From Ignavibacteriaceae bacterium (lineage in GTDB: Bacteria; Bacteroidota; Ignavibacteria; Ignavibacteriales; Ignavibacteriaceae), in NCBI GenBank assembly GCA_023231105.1, contig JALNWB010000064.1, positions 1 to 19,938 on the forward strand: a stretch of 19,938 nt of DNA, given 5' to 3'. This document shows, in pieces, positions 7,250 to 13,849 of the stretch (positions are counted from its first letter, which is position 1; the number at the start of each line of letters is the position of its first letter). Made by a program: the position numbers and the translations under genes. A model generated the notes under the pieces. The model saw nothing but the letters and a program-made list of their open reading frames with translations, ran no database searches and had not been told where the DNA came from.

Positions 7250-7449
7250 TCTTCTTCATCTTCCTCTGTTGCTTTCAGACCTAAATCTGAAAATGTTAAT
7301 GAAATAGCGTCATACCAAGAGATATAATCTCCAACTTTATCAACAACTCTTTTAAGTTCATCCTTAGTGAGTTTGCGATTTAATTCATCCTCAGCCACAT
7401 CTTGAAGATCAGCGATACATAACGAATAAATGATTTTATTTCTTCGCAT
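7246..7449 (-). CDS. Small acidic protein of unknown function
   Basis: The gene encodes 67 residues, starting MRRNKIIYSLCIADLQDVAE and ending in a Glu/Asp-rich tail (ATEEDEEE). I do not recognise a named family. The pattern L-T-K-D-E-L-K-R-V-V-D-K-V-G-D-Y-I followed by WYDAI suggests a compact, mainly helical fold. It starts 11 nt after the restriction endonuclease stop and overlaps queF by 4 nt (ATGA). Its position and coupling support a real gene. It may belong to the core operon, or it may have come with the restriction-modification pair. No transmembrane or DNA-binding motif is visible. Confidence 0.75.
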   Translation of the reverse strand: MRRNKIIYSLCIADLQDVAEDELNRKLTKDELKRVVDKVGDYISWYDAISLTFSDLGLKATEEDEEE

Positions 7450-7460
7450 ATTAAGCTAGA

Positions 7461-8498
7461 CTAATTATCACGAATTAATTTTAATAAGGAATTTATCCTG
7501 TCTTCCTTGTATATACCTTTTGTGTCAAAGAGATTATTGTTTAAAAGTCGTTTTATAGTTGAGTTACTAATTGCTTTATTTAATAAAATATTGAATTTGT
7601 GCGAGAGTTCTATCTCTCTAAACAAATTCCATTCTCTTAAGATAGCTTCGTGTTTCTTGGAATCAGTTAGAAACGAGTTTTTATCATTGATGAGATTATA
7701 TTTTTCCATAAAATCGGTTGTAGAGATAGAATTAATAATTTCGAGGATGGTCTGCATAGTGTTTTTTTCTTGTGATAAAAAATCCCAAAGTTCATCGGCG
7801 AGTAAAACTTCATTGTGATCATAAAATTTCTTGAAATCAATTCCATAACTGAAAAACCTCTCTTTATTGAATCCACATGAAGTTTCATTTAAAGGATCAA
7901 AGGGGAAGCCTAGATAATAGTAAATCTCTTTTTCTGGATATCTGTTTTTCAGAGCTGCTTTAGCATATAAGATTTTTTCTTTTTCACTCTTAAAAATCCC
8001 ACTATTTGGTTTCACAGTCTTTAATTCAATTGCTACTATATTATCGTCTTCTTCAAAATAAATATCAGCTGTAAAATTTTGAATTGATTGATTTAATTCT
8101 CCTTTTGCTTGATGCAATACTTTGTTCTCTTCATAAAGGTTGGGAATTTTATTTTTGTTTTTTAACGAGGTAATAATTTCAGTAATTGTTTTTTGTTGTT
8201 CTTGATTAATAAGCAATCCCTTGAACTCCCTTTTTTCACCATTGCAAAGCACGTGTGAAATGTTTTCAAAGAAAGTTTGACCTAAAGTCGTATTTAGACC
8301 ATGCATCCAACTAGCAAGACTTATAAAAATAGGAATGTCAGTCACATGTTTTTCAATTTTCACCTTGAATGCTTCTAAAAAAGCTTCATGAAATGGGGCA
8401 TTGCGATTATTTAATGCATCTTCAGGGAAATTATCAAATCTCGATTTTAAAGTTTTAATAACTTCTAAAGCAATTCTTTCTTTTTTCAAAGCATCCAT
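7461..8498 (-). CDS. Type II restriction endonuclease, TdeIII-like
   Basis: This 345-residue protein resembles the TdeIII family of type II endonucleases, recognised by the segment SWMHGLNTTLGQTFFENI (63-80) and the GEKREFKGLLINQEQ stretch after it. A PD-(D/E)XK nuclease core is visible as D145 in TADIYFE and E158-L-K160 in VAIELKT, followed by a plausible core helix (KEKILYAKAALKNRYP). TdeIII itself is, as I recall, a GGNCC-type enzyme; the specificity here cannot be read from sequence. The ATG shares one base with the stop of the adjacent methyltransferase gene (TAATG), so modification is translated before restriction. The DNA looks more A+T rich than the neighbouring glnD. No disruption is seen, so it is probably active. 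Confidence 0.8.
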   Translation of the reverse strand: MDALKKERIALEVIKTLKSRFDNFPEDALNNRNAPFHEAFLEAFKVKIEKHVTDIPIFISLASWMHGLNTTLGQTFFENISHVLCNGEKREFKGLLINQEQQKTITEIITSLKNKNKIPNLYEENKVLHQAKGELNQSIQNFTADIYFEEDDNIVAIELKTVKPNSGIFKSEKEKILYAKAALKNRYPEKEIYYYLGFPFDPLNETSCGFNKERFFSYGIDFKKFYDHNEVLLADELWDFLSQEKNTMQTILEIINSISTTDFMEKYNLINDKNSFLTDSKKHEAILREWNLFREIELSHKFNILLNKAISNSTIKRLLNNNLFDTKGIYKEDRINSLLKLIRDN

Positions 8499-10081
8499 TA
8501 TGAATTCCTTTTAATTAAAAATATTGATTCTGAATACGCGCCTTTATCTTTCTCTGTTCTATTCAAAACCGGTCTTTTGAATTGTTGTTCTATTCTCATC
8601 CCGGCTTTTTCCGCAATTATTGGATACAAATTATATTTATCATTAGCGACTAATAAAACATTGTAATCATCTTTCAAATATTTTTTGCAATTATTTAGAA
8701 CTGCTGCGATACCGCTAACGTAAGACTCTTTTGCTTCTCGTCCTTGCCCGGAGAAGAGCCTGCCAATTTCCAATTCATCTCTTCGTTCAAAACCAAATAA
8801 ATCATAAGCATAAGCATGTTGTTCGTGATAGTCGATTAATCCAACATAAGGCGGACTTGAAAATATTCCACTGATTTTTTGTTTCATCAATTGTTTTGAG
8901 AATTCCGGATTTATTTTTTCCGTAGAACTAAATAAATCAATTGTTCTACTATCACCGGTAAAACAATGATGATAAGTCCCCGTTCTTAGTGAATTAAATT
9001 CAACCAATCGTTTCAATGTATCCTTGGCATATCTTTCCCACCAACTCATAATTGAAAACAGCGGTTTGCAAATCTTTCCGTGTTTTGAGCAATAGTAGGT
9101 GGTTGAAATGGGTTCCAACAGTGTTGCCAAGTCTGAATGAGTGGTTGCCCGACAAGAGCGAATTGTTCTGCTTAATATAATTGTAGCAATTCTTTTTGTG
9201 TTTGGGTTTTTGATTTTTTTTATTAATTCAAATGCAAAATCAATTTCTGACCTAACATGTTTGAGATACCATTTATCTAAAAAGCTTTCTGCATTCTCTT
9301 GTTTTAATTCTATTCCAAATTCTGCAATTAATTTTTTATAAATTGACAAAAATTCTTTTTCTTTTGCCTTTCCATAAATATTCTCATCAATTTCTTTATT
9401 CCTAACTTGCCACTTATATCCCGGTGAAGGGAAAAACTCATTGTTAAAGAACGAAAGTTTTTCTAATAAACGTTGTTCAAACTTGATAGTTTTTGAATCT
9501 AAAATGAATTGTTGGAGTTTTTCGGTTATTTGTTTCAATTCATTATTTAAATCGGACAAATCATAATGAGCAATTTTAACATTACTAATCAGAGAATTAA
9601 AAGCGGAGACATCAATCCCCAAAGCATGCATTCCAAGTTCATTTGCTTGAACCAAAGCCGTTCCGCTTCCGCAAAACGGATCAAGCACGATATCTCCTTT
9701 ATGAAAATAAACGTCTTTCTTAAATTCATCTGTGTGTTCGTCTAAAAAATACTCCACCAACTGTGGAATGAATTTCCCTTTATACGGATGCAAGCGATGA
9801 ACATGTTTAGTCGTTTCGGATTCTTTATATTGCTCAAAAGATAAATGCCAGTCAATGTCATCACCAAGTTTTTCTTTCCAGTTTGACTGACGACTTCCCA
9901 AATAATCTTTGTAATAATTAATTAATTCCTCTTTGCAGACGAAAGCATCCCCATTGTTCCCAAATTTTTCAATACGACCATAATTAACTAGGTAAGAAAT
10001 ATTCGCAGTCGTGACCTTTCGGTTCAGCTCCAAACTTATCCATTCACTGGCTTCTTTAATTGTTATTAATTCGGTTTTCAT
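8498..10081 (-). CDS. DNA methyltransferase of the restriction-modification pair, with N-terminal helix-turn-helix
   Basis: This 527-residue SAM-dependent DNA methylase presumably protects sites cut by the adjacent endonuclease. Residues 1-60 (ITIKEASEWISLELNR and VTTANISYLVNYGRIEKF) look like an excisionase/MerR-type helix-turn-helix. Motif X is HPYKGKFIPQ (98-107), motif I is LDPFCGSGT (133-141), and motif IV is FSSPPY (407-412) far downstream. The order X-I-variable region-IV is that of the alpha class, and SPPY favours N4-cytosine methylation, although adenine cannot be excluded. A C331/H334/C338 cluster (YYCSKHGKICKP) could bind zinc. The ATG lies 12 nt after queC, behind an A-run with no clear Shine-Dalgarno sequence. 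Confidence 0.85.
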   Translation of the reverse strand: MKTELITIKEASEWISLELNRKVTTANISYLVNYGRIEKFGNNGDAFVCKEELINYYKDYLGSRQSNWKEKLGDDIDWHLSFEQYKESETTKHVHRLHPYKGKFIPQLVEYFLDEHTDEFKKDVYFHKGDIVLDPFCGSGTALVQANELGMHALGIDVSAFNSLISNVKIAHYDLSDLNNELKQITEKLQQFILDSKTIKFEQRLLEKLSFFNNEFFPSPGYKWQVRNKEIDENIYGKAKEKEFLSIYKKLIAEFGIELKQENAESFLDKWYLKHVRSEIDFAFELIKKIKNPNTKRIATIILSRTIRSCRATTHSDLATLLEPISTTYYCSKHGKICKPLFSIMSWWERYAKDTLKRLVEFNSLRTGTYHHCFTGDSRTIDLFSSTEKINPEFSKQLMKQKISGIFSSPPYVGLIDYHEQHAYAYDLFGFERRDELEIGRLFSGQGREAKESYVSGIAAVLNNCKKYLKDDYNVLLVANDKYNLYPIIAEKAGMRIEQQFKRPVLNRTEKDKGAYSESIFLIKRNS

Positions 10082-10093
10082 GTTATTTTTTTT

Positions 10094-10777
10094 TTAATAC
10101 TTCGGTTTAATTTTGTACGGAATCGAATCCTCAATTCCCGCTTGTTGAAAACCGCGTAAACGAAATGCGCAGCTATCACAAACTCCGCACGCTTCGTCTT
10201 CGCTTTGATAGCACGACCATGTTAAATGAAGCGGAGCTTTTAACTCGGTTCCTCTTTTCACAATTTCCGCTTTTGACAAATTAATTATCGGAGTGATAAT
10301 TTTTATTTTCGTTTCCGGTTTTGTTCCTTCGTCAACCATTTTCTCAAACGCGGAATAAAACTGTGGGCGGCAATCGGGATAACCGCTTGCATCTTCATAA
10401 ACAGCGCCTATTCCGACAGCTTCCGCTTTTATAACTTCCGCCCAACTTACGCATGCCGCTAAAATATTCGCGTTCCGAAACGGAACATACGAACTCGGAA
10501 CTTCTTTATTTTCAAGATCGGCTTTCTCCACCGCCAGATGAAAATCGGTTAACGAGGAACCACCGATTTTATGAAAGTGCGAAAAGTCGATGAGCAGTCT
10601 ATGCTTAACTTTATAAAAATCTGCAACATCATTAAATGCTTTTAACTCACGCGTTTCCGTCCGCTGCCCATAATTAAAATGGGCAAAAGCCAATCTGTAT
10701 TTCTCTTGTAAGATAGCGGCGGTAACACAACTATCCATTCCGCCGCTTACGGCAATAACTGCTAGGGGTTTGTTCAT
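10094..10777 (-). CDS. queC: 7-cyano-7-deazaguanine (preQ0) synthase
   Basis: This 227-residue ATP-dependent enzyme converts 7-carboxy-7-deazaguanine to preQ0 in queuosine biosynthesis. The PP-loop motif is VSGGMDS (10-16). The family's C-terminal zinc site is seen in TWSCYQSEDEACGVCDSCAFRLRGF, with four cysteines, followed by GIEDSIPY. VPFRNANIL and GAVYEDASGYPDCR are also typical. Length and motifs are canonical, so this is not the larger QueC-like protein of Qat-type defence systems. It is the first gene of the minus-strand operon. The ribosome site is AAGAG, and a terminator-like hairpin ends only 16 nt before the ATG. Confidence 0.95.
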   Translation of the reverse strand: MNKPLAVIAVSGGMDSCVTAAILQEKYRLAFAHFNYGQRTETRELKAFNDVADFYKVKHRLLIDFSHFHKIGGSSLTDFHLAVEKADLENKEVPSSYVPFRNANILAACVSWAEVIKAEAVGIGAVYEDASGYPDCRPQFYSAFEKMVDEGTKPETKIKIITPIINLSKAEIVKRGTELKAPLHLTWSCYQSEDEACGVCDSCAFRLRGFQQAGIEDSIPYKIKPKY

Positions 10778-10793
10778 AATACTCTTATAAAAT

Positions 10794-10814
10794 AAAACCG
10801 CATTTAGCGGTTTT
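10794..10814 (-). terminator. Terminator-like hairpin in the queC leader
   Basis: Read on the minus strand, AAAACCGC pairs perfectly with GCGGTTTT across the 5-nt loop TAAAT, and ATTTTAT follows. This has the form of a rho-independent terminator. It lies between the GH15-like gene (stop at 11033) and the queC ATG (10777). It may end the carbohydrate operon, or act as an attenuator if the queC promoter lies further upstream. No preQ1 riboswitch aptamer was recognised in the preceding leader. Confidence 0.55.
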
Positions 10815-10962
10815 CGGGACTTCGTTTAATTTTGACTGCAAAATAAGGAAATTTCGCTTCGATAGAAATAAGATATGATTTTTAACCTAAAATCACTTCA
10901 ATTAATTGGCGATTTAAATTTCATCTCAAAAGGCATAAAGAATTATATCACAAAAACTTGAG

Positions 10963-11027
10963 GCATGGATGAATGCTTGAATGAATGAAACAAAGATTCC
11001 TATTGCCTACTGATTACTGCTGACTGC
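10963..11027 (+). repeat. Interspersed intergenic repeat, copy 1
   Basis: It contains GCATGGATGAATG (10963-10975) and ACTGCTGACTGC (11016-11027). The reverse complement of 18365-18444 has both words in the same order. It occupies the space just after the stop codon of the GH15-like gene (minus strand). The rest of the 10778-11032 gap holds only the queC leader hairpin and A+T-rich sequence. Confidence 0.6.
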
Positions 11028-11032
11028 ATACT

Positions 11033-12910
11033 CTAAAATTGTTGATTTTCGCTCCACACCAAAACCGCAAGCGCAAATTCTGCATTACACCAGGTAAGGG
11101 GAGAAGCATCCGCGCAATCGGATTCGTTTGAATAAATCCGTTCAGGCATCAAGCCATAGATATTCGCGTTGTTTATCATCCAACTGATATGCGTTTGTGC
11201 TTTTTCCGGTTCACCGGTTAGGCTATAATATTGCGCTAAAGCCGCCGTAGTAAAAAAGAACGCGTCGCCACCGTAGGCAGATAGCCATGCATTATCCTCG
11301 GCATCAAAATATTGCAGTCCGCCGTTCAAGATCGTTTTATTCTTCTCGGTAAATTGCACCGATTTTTTTATCAAATCGGAATTAGGAAATCCCCAGAGAA
11401 AAGCGAAATGTGCCGTTCCATCCCACAAAAATATTGCTCTCCCTTTTTTTTCGTCGAGACTTCTTCCGTCATTTGCTTTAATACCGGTAAACCGAATTGC
11501 AGCAAAAGTATTTCTAGTTGTATCGAACATACAAGAAAGATTTTTTGTGATGAGTTGAGCCACGAGAGAATATTTTTCTGCATTCTTGTTGTCGCCAAAA
11601 CTTTTCGCAATTTCGGAAGCAGTTGTTAATGCTGCGGCGCATTCCATATTGGTAAGAGGAAGATAACCGGTCCATTCGACCATTCCGCCTTCGTAAAGTA
11701 AACCCCAGTCATCAATTTTATTTACGAGTAAATCCGCGAGCTCATACAGAAATGTTTTGTCGGCGAGCCATTCTTTCTTTTCTTGATGATACCAGTTTGT
11801 AAGTTGAATAAAAAAAGCGTTCGCATCCCATTCGGGTTCATCGTAACGGGCGCCGCTTCCGGCATCAACAGCTTGCACATAAGCATCGTAGCGGGCAAAA
11901 AATTCTCCTTTGCTTTTCTTCGGTATATTTTTGTTTCCCCAAAACTGAATAATACTTTTCGCTTCATCGTAATGTCCGGTTTTCAAAAAAACGCGCGCGG
12001 ACATCATCGCATCTCGCGGATAAAGCTGAGGCATGTTGTTCGTAACGAATTGTCCTGTCATATCTGCCGGGATTTGACCGTTCACACAAGCTGATTTTAC
12101 AGCGTACAACGTTTGTTTGTAAAAAACTAAATAACGCGCTAGTTCTTTAGTTTTCTTTTTGAATTTGGGAAATTTGCCTTCCGTCATCCAGGCAGTCCAA
12201 TATTTTTCTGCCGAAGCGAAAAGATTTTTTTCAGAAAGAAGTTGACGAAGAACTTGTTTCGCTTTTTCTGCTGAAGCTCCGGCTGCAATTATTATTTCTG
12301 TTTTACCGTTTGTGCTCCCGCTGATAACGATTAGCGAATCATCAACAGCAACGGTTTGATTTTTATCGGTTGAAGCAATCGCCAAAGAAACATTATTCGA
12401 CCAAACTGCAATTGCAGTGTTTTTTTCATTTGTCAACGAAACAAGAGAAGTTGTTCTATCGGAAATAAATTTCTTTCTAAGCAAAAGAGAAAACCTCTGC
12501 TTAACTGATTTTCCCGTTACGGTATTGGTTAAAACAACCGCATCCTTTTGATGGACAAAACAATTTGTTTCCTGCTGAATCCCGTTTTTAAAGAATGATT
12601 GAGTTCTTGTAGTAAAGAAATTTTTTAAACCGACAACATCATCTTTGGCTTTTTCGGTTAAAGGATTTCCCTTTTCGTCATACAGCACAAATGAAGAAGA
12701 AGCAATATAATCAACGGTGTAATCACTGAAATAAAAATGTTGTAAACCGGAGTAATTTGTCCGCGCTTTAATTTTTGCATCATCAGAATAAACCACGCAG
12801 AGATTTCCATTACCAAGAATCGCGTTTCCTTTCCAGGGACGCTCGGAATTTCTTGTTTGAGCGTAAAGTGAAAAGTAACAAGTAAAAAACAGAAGAAAGA
12901 AATTTTTCAT
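11033..12910 (-). CDS. Exported (alpha/alpha)6-barrel glycosidase, GH15-like
   Basis: The start is ATG 12910, giving 625 residues and a clear signal peptide (MKNFFLLFFTCYFSLYA, cleaved before QTRNS). The TTG at 12934 would add eight residues before it. An N-terminal beta-rich domain covers roughly residues 18-240. A helical catalytic domain follows, with LYPRDAMMSARVFLKTGHYDEA, a pattern shared with glucoamylase-type GH15 barrels. Likely acid/base candidates are the Glu residues in DWGLLYEGGMVEW and in YGLMPERIYS near the C-terminus, the latter matching the GH15 LPEQ region, followed by PLTWCNAEFALAV. GH15 is my best family guess; GH65 or another (alpha/alpha)6 family is possible. The substrate is probably an alpha-glucan or other oligosaccharide. 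It is last in the carbohydrate cluster, behind a terminator-like hairpin. Confidence 0.7.
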   Translation of the reverse strand: MKNFFLLFFTCYFSLYAQTRNSERPWKGNAILGNGNLCVVYSDDAKIKARTNYSGLQHFYFSDYTVDYIASSSFVLYDEKGNPLTEKAKDDVVGLKNFFTTRTQSFFKNGIQQETNCFVHQKDAVVLTNTVTGKSVKQRFSLLLRKKFISDRTTSLVSLTNEKNTAIAVWSNNVSLAIASTDKNQTVAVDDSLIVISGSTNGKTEIIIAAGASAEKAKQVLRQLLSEKNLFASAEKYWTAWMTEGKFPKFKKKTKELARYLVFYKQTLYAVKSACVNGQIPADMTGQFVTNNMPQLYPRDAMMSARVFLKTGHYDEAKSIIQFWGNKNIPKKSKGEFFARYDAYVQAVDAGSGARYDEPEWDANAFFIQLTNWYHQEKKEWLADKTFLYELADLLVNKIDDWGLLYEGGMVEWTGYLPLTNMECAAALTTASEIAKSFGDNKNAEKYSLVAQLITKNLSCMFDTTRNTFAAIRFTGIKANDGRSLDEKKGRAIFLWDGTAHFAFLWGFPNSDLIKKSVQFTEKNKTILNGGLQYFDAEDNAWLSAYGGDAFFFTTAALAQYYSLTGEPEKAQTHISWMINNANIYGLMPERIYSNESDCADASPLTWCNAEFALAVLVWSENQQF

Positions 12911-12949
12911 AGTTGTCTTTTTTTTTATTCTCAATCTTACTCTTAATCA

Positions 12950-12984
12950 TAATCTTAATCCAGTTTCAACCCGGATTAAGATTA
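12950..12984. repeat. Inverted repeat built from TCTTAATC units
   Basis: The arm TAATCTTAATCC (12950-12961) pairs perfectly with GGATTAAGATTA (12973-12984) across 11 nt. Pairing continues imperfectly outward to about 12941 and 12993. The left side is a run of related units (AATCTTAC, TCTTAATC, ATAATCTTAATC). It lies 40 nt upstream of the GH15-like ATG and could be a leader structure, or simply an intergenic repeat. Confidence 0.6.
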
Positions 12985-12994
12985 AGAAAAAGAT

Positions 12995-13009
12995 TCAGCC
13001 AGAGGCTGA
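12995..13009 (-). terminator. Rho-independent terminator after the esterase gene
   Basis: On the minus strand TCAGCC pairs with GGCTGA around TCT, and ATCTTTTTCTT follows directly. It begins 37 nt after the esterase stop, a normal terminator position. The palindrome is of the same design as the two inside glnD at 6601-6630. Confidence 0.6.
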
Positions 13010-13046
13010 CAAGTATGATTAAGAATGTTTGTGATAAGTCCGGTAG

Positions 13047-13784
13047 TTACTTTTTTTGTTTCAAAAGCCAATCATACAATTCTTGATTGTTGTAGGTTTC
13101 CGTCCACGCATCATGTCCGGCTTCCGGATAAATGGTAAGCTTTACATCATTCCCACAATTTTTCAAAGCATCTACCATCTGCTGAGCTTCCTTCACCGGA
13201 ACAACAGGATCTTTTGCGCCATGAAAAACCCAGACCGGAAGTTTCCCGATCTCACATATGGTTAATGGATTCCCGCCGCCGCAAACCGGGGCAATTGCAG
13301 CAAATCGATTTGGGAATTTTTCAACTAAAGCCCACGCACCATAACCACCCATAGAAAGCCCGGTTACATAAATTCTTTTTTCATCAACTTGATATTTCTG
13401 AATAAGATCATCAATCAGAGCTGATAAATCTTCGGTTGACCACCAAACATTTTCGGGACATTGCGGTGAAGCCACGATAAATGGAAAATCTTTTCCCTGG
13501 TCAATGAGTTTTGGAGGACCGTGTCTCTTTACAAGATTAAGATCACTTCCACGTTCTCCCGAACCATGCAAAAATAATAAAAGTGGGAATTTTTCTTTAG
13601 CTGAGTTATAGTTTTTCGGAAGATAGAGCAGGTAATTCATCTCAACTTTCTTCTTGATTTCTTTTGAAAAAGTTTTTGCATGCTGTCCGACTACTTCTTC
13701 TTGTGATTGCTTTGATGAAGCGCATCCGAAAAACACCAAAGCCCCTACAAATGCAAAACCGAAAACAATAATTCCTTTTTTCAT
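13047..13784 (-). CDS. Alpha/beta-hydrolase lipoprotein, probable carbohydrate esterase
   Basis: The ATG at 13784 is preceded by AAAGGA at six bases and gives 245 residues; the longer frame to 13811 only adds a poor leader. A lipoprotein signal ends in FFGC (Cys21), so the protein is membrane anchored. The catalytic triad is visible: Ser144 in GLSMGGYG, Asp192 in FHGAKDPVVP and His224 in EAGHDAW. HGSGERG (73-79) supplies the oxyanion-hole region. The fold resembles PHB-depolymerase/CE1-like esterases and COG4099 predicted hydrolases. It lies 65 nt after the clan GH-A glycosidase, so removal of acyl or acetyl groups from a polysaccharide is plausible but inferred. A terminator-like hairpin follows. 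Confidence 0.85.
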   Translation of the reverse strand: MKKGIIVFGFAFVGALVFFGCASSKQSQEEVVGQHAKTFSKEIKKKVEMNYLLYLPKNYNSAKEKFPLLLFLHGSGERGSDLNLVKRHGPPKLIDQGKDFPFIVASPQCPENVWWSTEDLSALIDDLIQKYQVDEKRIYVTGLSMGGYGAWALVEKFPNRFAAIAPVCGGGNPLTICEIGKLPVWVFHGAKDPVVPVKEAQQMVDALKNCGNDVKLTIYPEAGHDAWTETYNNQELYDWLLKQKK

Positions 13785-13849
13785 TTTGTATCCTTTTAAT
13801 TTATACCGCATTAGTTATAAAACTTTCCACTTTAAACTTTTTACTGCTT

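Noticed and set aside
7461..10777. A QueC-containing defence or DNA-deazapurine system (Qat, Dpd or QueC-associated CBASS)
   Set aside because: QueC here has canonical length and motifs, QueF is present for tRNA queuosine, and no QatA/B/D, DpdA or cyclase genes are seen. A simple type II pair in a queuosine operon explains the data.
10778..10962. preQ1 riboswitch upstream of queC
   Set aside because: I looked for the small preQ1 aptamer hairpin with its A-rich tail on the minus strand and did not find it. Only a terminator-like hairpin is present.
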